Positions 16,236 to 24,369 of a DNA stretch of 64,000 nt are shown here, piece after piece. Positions within the stretch are counted from its first letter, which is position 1. Every line of letters begins with the position of its first letter. The stretch is from Sphingobium sp. (GTDB taxonomy: Bacteria; Pseudomonadota; Alphaproteobacteria; Sphingomonadales; Sphingomonadaceae). Made by a program: the position numbers and the translations under genes. The DNA lies in assembly GCF_003248505.1 (NCBI RefSeq), contig NZ_QFOA01000002.1, forward strand, positions 62,001 to 126,000. The letters are read 5' to 3'. The notes under the pieces were generated by a model, which saw only the letters and a program-made list of their open reading frames with translations, ran no database searches and was not told the DNA's origin.

Positions 16236-17214
16236 CGTCCTGGTGGCATTCCACGGTGACGTGCGCCATGCGGGGCAGCGCGCCGATCCGCTGCCGGATC
16301 GCGGCATCGTCCGCTCCGGCAGCGAGGCTGACGATGGCTGCGTGGGCGTGGGGGCCGATACGCCAGACATGCAGGTCGCGAATCGAGCCGCCCAGCGCCT
16401 CCACCTCGACCTTGATCCGTGCCGTCAGCGCGGGTTCCGCTGCGTCGAGCAGGATGGCGGACGTGTCTTTCATGAGGTCCCACGCCCATTTCCCGATCAC
16501 GATGGAGCCGAGCAGGCCGACCGCCGGGTCCATCCACCACCAGCCGAAATAATAACCCGCCGCCAGCGCCGCGATCGCCAGCACGGACGTCAGCGCATCG
16601 GTCAGCACATGGATGTAGGCGGCGCGCAGATTGTTGTCGGCATGGTCGTGCGCGTGCCCGTCGCCATGGTCGTGGCTGTGATCGTGTCCCAGCATGAAAG
16701 CGCTGGCGATGTTGACGAGCAGGCCGATGACGGCGACCAGCGCCGCTTCGCCGAACGCGACGGTCACAGGCTGGAACAGGCGGGTGCCGGATTCGATTGC
16801 GATCAGGATGGAAGTGATCGCCAGCACCAGCGCCGACGCAAAGCCCGCCAGATCGCCGACCTTGCCGGTCCCGAAGGTATAGCGGGCGCTGCGTGCGTGC
16901 TTTCGGGCGTAGCGATACGCGGCTGCGGCGACACCCATGGCCCCGGCATGGGTCGCCATGTGGAAGCCGTCGGCGAGTAGCGCCATCGACCCGCTAAGCC
17001 AGCCGAACGCGATTTCGACCACCATGGTCGCTGCGGTCAACCACAGGACCCAGATCGTCCGCCGCTCGTTCCGGTCATGCCCGTCCGTAAGGTAGACATG
17101 GTCGAAATAGTGGCGTTCCTCGCCTTCGTCCGAGACAGCGATGTGGACAGTCGAATCATATTCCGGCGCATGGTCACGATCATGGGCATGGTGGTGATGG
17201 TCGTGCATCGTCAT
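16204..17214 (-). CDS. dmeF: DmeF-like cation diffusion facilitator (Co/Ni efflux)
   Basis: 336 aa inner-membrane transporter with six hydrophobic segments. A very His-rich N-terminus (MHDHHHHAHDRDHAP) and a His/Asp-rich cytosolic loop (GHDHSHDHGDGHAHDHADN) are typical of DmeF/CzcD-type CDF exporters. Metal-site motifs are LLADGFHMATH and HVLTDALTS in two helices. The C-terminal cytoplasmic domain has DLHVWRIGPHAHAAIVS. The upstream RcnR-like regulator with an HCHH-type site points to nickel or cobalt as substrate. The ATG overlaps the regulator stop by four bases. Confidence 0.88.
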   Translation of the reverse strand: MTMHDHHHHAHDRDHAPEYDSTVHIAVSDEGEERHYFDHVYLTDGHDRNERRTIWVLWLTAATMVVEIAFGWLSGSMALLADGFHMATHAGAMGVAAAAYRYARKHARSARYTFGTGKVGDLAGFASALVLAITSILIAIESGTRLFQPVTVAFGEAALVAVIGLLVNIASAFMLGHDHSHDHGDGHAHDHADNNLRAAYIHVLTDALTSVLAIAALAAGYYFGWWWMDPAVGLLGSIVIGKWAWDLMKDTSAILLDAAEPALTARIKVEVEALGGSIRDLHVWRIGPHAHAAIVSLAAGADDAAIRQRIGALPRMAHVTVECHQDAKAARPTAAV

Positions 17215-17483
17215 TTCCCATAGCGTCGGATAAGGGCCAGCATTTCGTCGCTTGCCGCGGCGCGGGCTTCATCGGACAGACCGGGGCGGGCGACATGTTC
17301 GCGCATATGCTGTTCGATCAGTTCCTCCATCAGGCTGCCAACCGCACCCCGGACGGAGGCGACCAGTTGCAGGGTTTCTGAACACCCTGCGTCGCCTGTC
17401 AATTGCCGCTCCACCGCCGCGACCTGCCCTGCGATACGGCGCACCCGCGCCAGCAACTTGTCTCTGTCAGCCACGATATGCAT
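17211..17483 (-). CDS. dmeR: RcnR/DmeR-like metal-sensing repressor (CsoR/RcnR family)
   Basis: 90 aa, all-helical CsoR/RcnR-family repressor. Residues His2, Cys34, His59 and His63 match, with a one-residue offset, the His-Cys-His-His Ni/Co ligand set of RcnR; a formaldehyde-type FrmR would lack the last His. RRIAGQVAAVERQL is the family DNA-contact helix. Start at the ATG at 17483; the ribosome site is itself the G-run of the putative operator. Metal binding should release DNA and turn on dmeR-dmeF. Confidence 0.87.
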   Translation of the reverse strand: MHIVADRDKLLARVRRIAGQVAAVERQLTGDAGCSETLQLVASVRGAVGSLMEELIEQHMREHVARPGLSDEARAAASDEMLALIRRYGK

Positions 17484-17503
17484 AGCATACCCCCCTATCC
17501 TAT
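17482..17503. promoter_or_regulatory. Putative RcnR/FrmR-type operator covering the dmeR ribosome site
   Basis: ATAGCATA - CCCCCC - TATCCTAT: a six-base GC tract flanked by inverted AT-rich arms (7 of 8 positions symmetrical). This is the layout known for RcnR/FrmR operators. On the dmeR strand the tract is GGGGGG and doubles as Shine-Dalgarno sequence. Confidence 0.65.
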
Positions 17504-17574
17504 AATCCGCCCCTCGGCAAGCGCGTGCGAAAGGACGGTTCCTTTGCCGCGCCGCTTCCCCTACCAGCAACGTC

Positions 17575-18717
17575 ATGGATACAGAGCATGACCTCGTCAT
17601 CGTAGGCGGCGGGCTGGCAGGCGGACTGATCGCACTGGCGTTCGCCGCGCTGCGGCCCGAAGTGCGCCTGCTGCTGGTCGAGGCGGGGGATCGGCCCGGC
17701 GGCAACCATATCTGGTCTTTCTTCGACGGCGACGTAGCGCGCGAGCATCGCTGGCTGATCGATCCGCTCGTCGCGCATCGTTGGCCGCAGGGCCATGCCG
17801 TCCATTTCCCCGGTCACAGCCGAGAGCTTTCGACCCCGTATAACAGCGTTACATCTGTCCACTTCGCTGTCGCACTCGAACGGCAGCTGGGCGACCGCTT
17901 GCTGACCGGCGCAGCCGTCAGCGGGGTCGCACGCCATGCGGTGACGCTCGCCGAAGGATGCGATATCACGGCGCGCGCCGTCATCGATGCGCGCGGTCCG
18001 GGGGACATGAGCGCGCTGCGTTGCGGCTGGCAGAAATTCGTCGGGCACGCCCTGCGCTGCGAAGCGCCGCACGGCATCGACCGCCCGGTCATCATGGACG
18101 CGACGGTCGAGCAGATCGACGGCTACCGCTTCGTCTACCTGCTGCCGTGGGACGAACGCACGCTGTTCGTCGAAGACACCTATTACAGCGACACGCCGGA
18201 CCTCGACGTGCCTGCCATCGACGCGCGGATCGCCGCCTATGCAGCGCAACGCGGCTGGCGCTACGACATCGTCCATCGGGAAGAAGGCGTGCTGCCGGTG
18301 GTGCATGGCGGCGATTTCGATCTTTACTGGCCGCCGAGCGATCCGGTGGCGCGGGCAGGGGTGCGCGCCGGCCTGTTCCAGCCGATGACCGGCTATTCGC
18401 TGCCCGACGCGGTCCGGTTCGCCCTGCGGATGGCGGACCGGCCGCTCGACGATCTGCCCCGCGCCGCCCGCGCCTATGCCAGCGCGCACTGGCGGCGGGG
18501 CGGCTATTACCGGATGCTGGGCCGGATGCTGTTCGGTGCCGCCCGCCCCGATGAGCGCTGGCGTATTTTCGAGCGGTTCTACCGGCTCGACCCGGCGCTC
18601 ATCCAGCGCTTCTACGCCGGGCAATCGAGCATGTCTGACCGTTTGCGCATCTTGTGCGGCAAGCCCCCGGTCCCCATAAGGAGCGCCATGCGAACATTGT
18701 TGAACCCGCCCGCCTGA
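17575..18717 (+). CDS. crtY: Lycopene beta-cyclase
   Basis: 380 aa flavoprotein of the CrtY type, which closes beta-ionone rings on lycopene to give beta-carotene. The N-terminal dinucleotide fold is DLVIVGGGLAGGLIALAF, followed by RPGGNHIWSFFD and YNSVTSVHF. The cyclase motif FVYLLPWDERTLFVEDTYYS (about 185-204) and the C-terminal GLFQPMTGYSLPDAVRFAL (about 265-283) are diagnostic. It is the first gene of crtY-crtI-LOG-crtB. A TATAAT at 17501-17506 lies 69 bases upstream but has no matching -35. Confidence 0.95.
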   Translation: MDTEHDLVIVGGGLAGGLIALAFAALRPEVRLLLVEAGDRPGGNHIWSFFDGDVAREHRWLIDPLVAHRWPQGHAVHFPGHSRELSTPYNSVTSVHFAVALERQLGDRLLTGAAVSGVARHAVTLAEGCDITARAVIDARGPGDMSALRCGWQKFVGHALRCEAPHGIDRPVIMDATVEQIDGYRFVYLLPWDERTLFVEDTYYSDTPDLDVPAIDARIAAYAAQRGWRYDIVHREEGVLPVVHGGDFDLYWPPSDPVARAGVRAGLFQPMTGYSLPDAVRFALRMADRPLDDLPRAARAYASAHWRRGGYYRMLGRMLFGAARPDERWRIFERFYRLDPALIQRFYAGQSSMSDRLRILCGKPPVPIRSAMRTLLNPPA

Positions 18718-20204
18718 TGTCCAGAACCGCGATCGTCATCGGTGCGGGCTTCGGGGGGCTGGCGCTGGCCATCCGCCTCCAGTCCGCCGGTATCCAGACC
18801 ACGCTGGTGGAGGCGCGCGACCGCCCCGGCGGAAGAGCCTATGTGTGGGAAAGGGACGGTTTCACCTTCGACGCCGGGCCCACGGTCGTCACCGATCCCG
18901 ACTGCCTGGCCGAATTATGGCGCCTGTCGGGTCACGACATGGCGCAGGACGTGACTCTGATGCCGGTCATGCCCTTCTACCGCCTGAACTGGCGCGACGG
19001 GACGAACTTCGACTATTCCAACGACGAAGCGCAACTGCGCGCGGAGATCGCCAAGCTCGATCCCAACGATGTCGCAGGCTATGGCCGCTTCCTCGATTAT
19101 GCGGCGGGCGTGTTCGAGGAGGGCTATCGCAAGCTCGGCTCGGTCGCGTTCCTCGACTTCGCGTCCATGATCAAGGCCGCGCCCGCGCTCGCCCGCTATC
19201 AGGCCTGGCGTTCGGTCTATTCGATGGTTTCGTCCTTCGTGAAGAACGAGAAGCTGCGCGAGGCGCTGTCCTTTCACACGCTGCTGGTCGGCGGCAATCC
19301 GATGAAGACCAGTTCGATCTATGCCCTTATCCACAAGCTGGAAAAGGATGGCGGCGTCTGGTTCGCGAAGGGCGGGACCAACCGGCTGGTGCAGGGGATG
19401 GCCACGCATTTCGAGCGGCTGGGCGGCGTCATGCGGCTGGGCGATCCGGTAACGCGGATTGAAACCTATGGCGACCGGGCGACGGGCGTGCACACAGCAT
19501 CGGGATGGCGGGCTGAGGCGGACGCGGTCGCGACCAACGGCGACCTGATGCACAGCTATCGCGACCTCCTTGCCCATCATCCGCGGGGCGCGAAGCAGGG
19601 ACAGAAACTGGCGGGTAAACGCTGGTCGCCCAGCCTCTTCGTCCTCCATTTCGGGATCAAGGGCAGCTGGCCCGGCATTCCGCACCACATGATCCTGTTC
19701 GGGCCGCGATACGAGGGGTTGTTGACCGACATTTACGATCATGGCGTGCTGCCGCAGGATTTCTCGCTCTATCTGCACCACCCGACCGTCACCGATCCGT
19801 CGATGGCGCCGGAGGGGCATTCGACATTCTATGCGCTCGCCCCGGTACCGCACATGGGCAAGCTGCCGATCGACTGGGACCAGTTCGCGCCCGCTTATGC
19901 CGAACGCATCCTGGACGAAATCCAGCACCGCCTGATCCCCGATATCCGGTCGCGCATCGTCACCCAGTTCCATTATACGCCCAAGGATTTCGGGCGGGAT
20001 CTGGCAGCGCATATGGGCAGCGCCTTCAGCCTGGAGCCGCTGCTGACGCAGAGCGCTTTCTTCCGCGCGCACAATCGGGACGATGTCATTCCCAATCTCT
20101 ATCTGGTAGGGGCCGGCACCCATCCCGGCGCGGGCATCCCCGGCGTGGTGGGCAGCGCCAAGGCGACCGCGGCGCTGATGCTGGAAGATCTTGGCAGGAT
20201 TTAG
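18717..20204 (+). CDS. crtI: Phytoene desaturase
   Basis: 495 aa, starting at the ATG that overlaps the crtY stop (TGATG); longer frames run over crtY. CrtI introduces four double bonds into phytoene to make lycopene, at the membrane with FAD. The N-terminal FAD fold is AIVIGAGFGGLALAIRLQSA with RPGGRAYVWERDGFTFDAGP after it. The C-terminal bacterial-type desaturase signature is YLVGAGTHPGAGIPGVVGSA (about 467-486). No ribosome site is visible, so translation probably depends on crtY termination. Confidence 0.96.
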   Translation: MSRTAIVIGAGFGGLALAIRLQSAGIQTTLVEARDRPGGRAYVWERDGFTFDAGPTVVTDPDCLAELWRLSGHDMAQDVTLMPVMPFYRLNWRDGTNFDYSNDEAQLRAEIAKLDPNDVAGYGRFLDYAAGVFEEGYRKLGSVAFLDFASMIKAAPALARYQAWRSVYSMVSSFVKNEKLREALSFHTLLVGGNPMKTSSIYALIHKLEKDGGVWFAKGGTNRLVQGMATHFERLGGVMRLGDPVTRIETYGDRATGVHTASGWRAEADAVATNGDLMHSYRDLLAHHPRGAKQGQKLAGKRWSPSLFVLHFGIKGSWPGIPHHMILFGPRYEGLLTDIYDHGVLPQDFSLYLHHPTVTDPSMAPEGHSTFYALAPVPHMGKLPIDWDQFAPAYAERILDEIQHRLIPDIRSRIVTQFHYTPKDFGRDLAAHMGSAFSLEPLLTQSAFFRAHNRDDVIPNLYLVGAGTHPGAGIPGVVGSAKATAALMLEDLGRI

Positions 20205-20786
20205 ATGAAGAGACTGGCGGTTTACTGCGGGTCGGCGACACCCGCCGACCTTACCTATATCGACGCGGCGCGGCATGTCGGGCGTACATTGGCGCAGCGG
20301 GGCATCGGCGTCGTCTATGGCGGCGGGCGGCTCGGCCTGATGGGCGCGGTTGCGGACGCGGCGCTGGAAGCGGGTGGCGAAGTGATCGGGGTGATCCCGC
20401 AGGCACTGGTCGGTGCGGAGGTGGCGCACAAGGGTTGCACGCAACTGCACGTCGTCGACACCATGCACCAGCGCAAGCAGATGTTCACCGACCTGTCCGA
20501 CGGCTTCGTGACGTTGCCGGGCGGGGTCGGCACGATGGACGAGCTGTGGGAAGCGATCAGCTGGGCTCAGCTGGGCTATCATGACAAGCCGGTGGGCCTG
20601 CTGAACGTCGCGGGCTTCTACGACCAGCTGATCGGCTTCAACCGGCAGATGGTGGAAGCGGGCTTTATCCGTGCGCAGCATGCGGGCATCCTGATCCATG
20701 CGGACGGGATCGAAGAACTGGTGGATGCCATGGCGGCCTATCAACCGCACGAGACGATATTCGCGATGAAGGCGGATCGCCTGTAA
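20205..20786 (+). CDS. LOG-family nucleoside 5'-monophosphate phosphoribohydrolase
   Basis: 193 aa. The Rossmann-like fold carries VYGGGRLGLMGAVADAA (about 37-53) and the LOG signature PGGVGTMDELWEAISWAQ (about 104-121), the phosphate-binding and catalytic Glu motif. LOG proteins cleave N6-prenyl-AMP or other nucleotides to free base and ribose phosphate. The ATG begins directly after the crtI stop and crtB follows, so it is embedded in the carotenoid operon. This is not a pathway enzyme of carotenoid synthesis. A link through prenyl chemistry is speculative. Confidence 0.9.
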   Translation: MKRLAVYCGSATPADLTYIDAARHVGRTLAQRGIGVVYGGGRLGLMGAVADAALEAGGEVIGVIPQALVGAEVAHKGCTQLHVVDTMHQRKQMFTDLSDGFVTLPGGVGTMDELWEAISWAQLGYHDKPVGLLNVAGFYDQLIGFNRQMVEAGFIRAQHAGILIHADGIEELVDAMAAYQPHETIFAMKADRL

Positions 20787-20787
20787 G

Positions 20788-20811
20788 CCCCCTCGACGCG
20801 GCGAGCGGGGG
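20788..20811 (+). other. GC-rich stem-loop between LOG and crtB
   Basis: CCCCC and TCG (20788-20795) can pair with CGA and GGGGG (20802-20811) with a two-base bulge and a six-base loop. No T-run follows, so it is not a standard terminator; it could stabilise mRNA or modulate crtB translation. Confidence 0.4.
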
Positions 20812-20827
20812 AGGGCATGGCACCTTC

Positions 20828-21781
20828 ATGACCGATGCCCCCCGCTACGATCGACCCGCCCTCGTCACTCATGCGCGTGACAGCATCGCGCGCGGGTCCC
20901 GCAGCTTCGCGATGGCGTCGAAACTGTTCGACGCGCGCACGCGCGAACGCGCCTGGCTGCTCTACGCTTGGTGCCGCAAGTGTGACGACATCGCCGATGG
21001 GCAGGACCATGGCGGCCCGTTGGCAGGCGTGACGGACGGCCCGGCAAGGCTCGCCGACATGAGGGCACGCACCGACGCGGCGTTGCGGGGAGAACCCACC
21101 GGCGATCGCGCGTTCGACGGTTTCGGCCTGGTCATGCGCGAATGCGCCATCCCCGCGCGCTATGCCCACGATCTGATCGACGGCTTCGCACTGGATGCGC
21201 AGGAATGGCGACCGGTCACAGAAGGCGATCTGATGCGCTATTGCTACCATGTGGCGGGCGCGGTCGGCTGCATGATGGCCGTGCTGATGGGGGTCGATCC
21301 GGGTGACGAAGAGACGCTGGACCGGGCGTGCGATCTGGGATTGGCGTTCCAGCTCGCCAACATCGCGAGGGATATCGGCGAGGATGCGGTGGCGGGGCGC
21401 TGCTACCTGCCCGCCGAATGGCTGGCAGAGGCGGAGATCGACCCCGCGCGCCTGATGACGCGGGACGCGCGGCCCCGATTGACGATCCTTGGGCGGCGGC
21501 TGGCGGAACGCGCGGCGGCCTACGAAGACAGTGCGCGTCACGGGACCGGCGCTTTGCCGCCGCGCGCGGCCTGGGCGGTGCTGGCAGCGGCGGGCATCTA
21601 TGGCGATATCGCCCGCGAAGTCGCGCGGCGGGGCGGTGGGGCTTGGGACGACCGGGTGGTGACGCGAAAGGCCGAGAAGCTGGCCTGGGTCGCGAAGGCA
21701 GGAGTTCAGGCGATAGGCCGCGCGCGCCGCTGGCCGCGTGCGACGCCGCGCCCGTCATCGCTCTGGACCCGTCCGCGCTGA
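20828..21781 (+). CDS. crtB: Phytoene synthase
   Basis: 317 aa trans-isoprenyl diphosphate synthase-fold enzyme that joins two geranylgeranyl diphosphates head-to-head to give phytoene. The first Asp-rich motif is CRKCDDIADGQD (about 50-61) and the second is QLANIARDIGEDA (about 175-187). SFAMASKLF at the N-terminus and RCYLPAEWLAEA after the second motif are typical. A moderately placed GGAGGG is 12 bases from the ATG. The Arg-rich C-terminal tail is variable. crtE, crtZ and crtG are not in the window. Confidence 0.95.
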   Translation: MTDAPRYDRPALVTHARDSIARGSRSFAMASKLFDARTRERAWLLYAWCRKCDDIADGQDHGGPLAGVTDGPARLADMRARTDAALRGEPTGDRAFDGFGLVMRECAIPARYAHDLIDGFALDAQEWRPVTEGDLMRYCYHVAGAVGCMMAVLMGVDPGDEETLDRACDLGLAFQLANIARDIGEDAVAGRCYLPAEWLAEAEIDPARLMTRDARPRLTILGRRLAERAAAYEDSARHGTGALPPRAAWAVLAAAGIYGDIAREVARRGGGAWDDRVVTRKAEKLAWVAKAGVQAIGRARRWPRATPRPSSLWTRPR

Positions 21782-21787
21782 CCCGAC

Positions 21788-21817
21788 AAAAAAGGGCCGA
21801 CGCTTTCGCATCGGCCC
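21788..21817 (-). terminator. Rho-independent terminator of glnK-amtB
   Basis: On the minus strand arms 21811-21817 and 21794-21800 (GGGCCGA/TCGGCCC) enclose a 10-base loop and are followed by TTTTTT (21788-21793). No T-run lies on the crtB side, so it serves amtB. Confidence 0.8.
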
Positions 21818-21888
21818 AGGCGTGTTCGCAGGAGGAACATCGTGAGGGGCGGGGCGGCAGGATCGCCGCCCGGCCCAATGGTGGAAAC

Positions 21889-23238
21889 TTACGGGTTGTA
21901 GGCGCGCTCGCCATGTTCGCCGAGGTCGAGGCCTTCATACTCGACTTCCTGGCTGACCCGCAGGCCGGTCACGGCCTTGGCGATGAAGATGGCTATCACG
22001 GTGCCGATCGACGCCCAGACGATGGTCGTGGCGACCGCTTCGATCTGGACGATCAGCTTGGCCGCCATGTTATAGTCCGCAGCGCCGGGGCCACCGAGGC
22101 TGGGGGCATAGACGATGGCGGTGCCGATCGCACCGATCATGCCGCCGATGCCGTGGATACCGAAGGCGTCGAGGCTGTCGTCATAGCCGAGCTTGGGCTT
22201 GAGGACGGTGACGGCGTAGAAGCAGATGATCGAGGCGACCGCACCCAGCACGATGGCGCCGAACGGACCGGAGTTGCCCGCAGCCGGAGTGACGGCGACG
22301 AGACCCGCGACGATGCCCGAGCAGAAGCCCAGTGCCGATCCCTTGTGCCCGTTCAGACGCTCGGCGAGCATCCAAAAGAGCGCGGCGGATGCGGTGGCGA
22401 CGAAGGTGTTGATCATGGCAAGCGCGGCCGATCCATTGGCTTCCAGCGCGGAACCGGCGTTGAACCCGAACCAGCCGACCCACAGCAGGCCGGTGCCCAC
22501 GCCTGTCAGGGTGAGGCTGTGCGGAGCCATCGGCTCCTTGGGGAATCCCAGGCGCTTGCCCAGGATCAGTGCCGCGACCAGAGCGGATACGCCCGCGTTG
22601 ATGTGCACCACCGTGCCGCCTGCAAAGTCGAGCGCGCCGGCCTTGAAGAAGAGACCGCTCGCCGCCCAGACCATGTGCGCGATCGGGAAGTAGACGATCG
22701 TCAGCCAAACGGCGGCAAAAACCATGACGGCGGAGAATTTGATCCGTTCGACCACCGAACCCAGCACCAGCGCGACCGTGATCGCGGCGAAGGTCATCTG
22801 GAAGCAGACGAACACATATTCGGGAATTTCGACACCGGCGGTGAAGGTCGCAGCCTGCGACGCGGGCGTGATGCCCTTCAGGAACGCCTTGTCGAAGGTG
22901 GAGATGAAGTTGGACAGCCCGTTGGTATAATCGGGGCCGAACGCCATAGAATAGCCGTAGATCACCCAGATCAGCATCGCGAGGCACGCGACCGCGCCGA
23001 TCTGCGTCATGACCGACAGCATGTTCTTGGTACGAACCAGACCGCCGTAAAACAGTGCGAGGCCCGGCAGGATCATCGCCAGCACCAGCACGGTGGAAAT
23101 CATCATCCAGGCGGTATCGCCCTTGTTGACGGTGGCGACAGGGGCCGCAGCGGCCTGCGCCCAGGCAGGCGCAGCGGCGCAGAGCGTCAGGACGCCCGCC
23201 CCCGCAACGCTGCCAATTTTCTTGAAAAAGGTCATCAT
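21889..23238 (-). CDS. amtB: Ammonium transporter
   Basis: 449 aa from the ATG at 23238 (AGGGGGGA upstream); an ATG follows immediately as alternative. A signal sequence (FFKKIGSVAGAGVLTLCAAAPAWAQ) precedes the transporter, as in AmtB. Eleven membrane helices are expected. Landmarks include DTAWMMISTVLVLAMILPGLALFYGG, the phenylalanine gate region and the twin-His pore: GGTVVHINAGVSALVAALIL and FGIHGIGGMIGAIGTA. It forms a trimer in the inner membrane blocked by PII. It is the second gene after glnK, 10 bases apart, and both are served by the sigma-54 promoter at 23620-23635. Confidence 0.96.
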   Translation of the reverse strand: MMTFFKKIGSVAGAGVLTLCAAAPAWAQAAAAPVATVNKGDTAWMMISTVLVLAMILPGLALFYGGLVRTKNMLSVMTQIGAVACLAMLIWVIYGYSMAFGPDYTNGLSNFISTFDKAFLKGITPASQAATFTAGVEIPEYVFVCFQMTFAAITVALVLGSVVERIKFSAVMVFAAVWLTIVYFPIAHMVWAASGLFFKAGALDFAGGTVVHINAGVSALVAALILGKRLGFPKEPMAPHSLTLTGVGTGLLWVGWFGFNAGSALEANGSAALAMINTFVATASAALFWMLAERLNGHKGSALGFCSGIVAGLVAVTPAAGNSGPFGAIVLGAVASIICFYAVTVLKPKLGYDDSLDAFGIHGIGGMIGAIGTAIVYAPSLGGPGAADYNMAAKLIVQIEAVATTIVWASIGTVIAIFIAKAVTGLRVSQEVEYEGLDLGEHGERAYNP

Positions 23239-23248
23239 TCCCCCCTTC

Positions 23249-23587
23249 TTACAGCGCGGTTTCGCCGGTCTCGCCGGTGCGGATGCGCACCGCCTGACCC
23301 ACGTCGAGGACGAAAATCTTGCCATCGCCTATGGCGCCCGAATTGGCGGCGGCCTGCGTCGCTTCGACTACGCGGGGCGCGAGGTCGTCGTCGCAGACCA
23401 CCTCGATCTTGATCTTCGGGACCATATTCGTCGAATATTCCGCGCCGCGATAGATTTCGGTCTGCCCCTTCTGGCGACCGAAGCCCTTCACTTCGCTGAC
23501 CGTCATTCCCGCGATGCCCAGCGAGGATAGTGCCTCGCGGACATCGTCGAGCTTGAACGGCTTGATTATAGCCATGACAAGTTTCAT
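23249..23587 (-). CDS. glnK: PII nitrogen regulatory protein
   Basis: 112 aa, exact PII size. The N-terminus MKLVMAIIKPFKLDDVREAL and the T-loop TEIYRGAEYSTNMVPKIKIE are diagnostic; Tyr51 for uridylylation is in GAEY. The ATP/2-oxoglutarate site motif IGDGKIFVLDVGQAVRIRTG is complete. It senses energy and 2-oxoglutarate and closes AmtB by inserting the T-loop. Linkage to amtB identifies it as GlnK rather than GlnB. Regulation is through the upstream -24/-12 element. Confidence 0.96.
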   Translation of the reverse strand: MKLVMAIIKPFKLDDVREALSSLGIAGMTVSEVKGFGRQKGQTEIYRGAEYSTNMVPKIKIEVVCDDDLAPRVVEATQAAANSGAIGDGKIFVLDVGQAVRIRTGETGETAL

Positions 23588-23619
23588 GTCGCCCCCTTGT
23601 TGGTGTGCGGGGACATACC

Positions 23620-23635
23620 AGCAAGGGCCGTGCCA
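23620..23635 (-). promoter_or_regulatory. Sigma-54 promoter of glnK-amtB
   Basis: On the minus strand TGGCACG-GCCC-TTGCT, an exact match to the -24/-12 consensus with the invariant GG and GC twelve bases apart. It lies 33 bases before the glnK ATG. NtrC is the expected activator. rpoN itself is at 28539-30041. Confidence 0.88.
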
Positions 23636-23740
23636 ATTTGCTAATGACGCGTTAATGCGCCTTTTCGAAAGTAAGGAATGCGAACGCGCGCTGCATTTTT
23701 GAGCAGCTGGTTGGCTCTGCCTAAAAAACAGGCATCCGGT

Positions 23741-24316
23741 CTACCAGGCTTCACCCTGCGCTACGGCATCCTGTTCTTCTGGCTTCGTCGGTCGGTCCAG
23801 AGCGGCATTGCGATGCGGGAAGCGCCCGAAACGCACGATTATGGCACGGTGCTTCTGGGCGAAATCCAGATGCTCGGGCGATCCTGCCGCTTCGAACAGC
23901 GAAACGGAGAGATCCTGATCCTCCATCGCTTCGCTGTGCATGAACGGCATGTAGAAGAAGGTGCGCCCCGCGCCGCCGATCTGCACGTCATAGCCATGCG
24001 CGACCGCGCCCCGCGCGATATCGCGGGCCAGCGGATCGGTTGCAAAGGCGTCGGCGCCGCCCCGGAACATGTTGCGGGGTATCTGGTCGAACAACAATAT
24101 CGCCGCCAGCGCCTCGTCGGCACGCCCCAAAAACTGTTCGGCATGCTGAGTCCGTCTGGCATCCCATATGTCGTGAAACCGATCGGCGCAGGCCCGGTCG
24201 ACATTCGGGTCGTGGCTCCACCACCCCTCTTCGCCAACTTCGTTGAACCAGAAATCGAGCAGGCTCGCGGCCCAGTCAGCGGTCACGGCGTCATGGCTGT
24301 CGGCATAGGATGTCAT
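23741..24316 (-). CDS. DUF924-family protein
   Basis: 191 aa. It matches the DUF924 family by LLDFWFNEVGEEGWWSHDPNVD at the start, ILLFDQIPRNMFRGGADAFATD (about 72-93) and FFYMPFMHSEAMEDQDLSVSLF (about 120-141). The family folds as a helical TPR-like protein and is widespread in proteobacteria; its activity is unknown. It is transcribed toward glnK and ends 105 bases before the sigma-54 promoter. No operon partner is obvious; tldD precedes it by 53 bases on the same strand. Confidence 0.85.
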   Translation of the reverse strand: MTSYADSHDAVTADWAASLLDFWFNEVGEEGWWSHDPNVDRACADRFHDIWDARRTQHAEQFLGRADEALAAILLFDQIPRNMFRGGADAFATDPLARDIARGAVAHGYDVQIGGAGRTFFYMPFMHSEAMEDQDLSVSLFEAAGSPEHLDFAQKHRAIIVRFGRFPHRNAALDRPTKPEEQDAVAQGEAW

Positions 24317-24369
24317 GCTGACTCAATGACGTAGAGGCCCGGCGGTTCCGTGCCTCCACGCGAATTGGG

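Noticed and set aside
17501..17506. TATAAT as a -10 for crtY
   Set aside because: The matching -35 region has no TTGACA-like sequence and it overlaps the dmeR operator; coincidence is likely.
21328..23412. 694-codon plus-strand frame across crtB and amtB
   Set aside because: It runs over two real genes and a terminator; composition is that of an antisense shadow.
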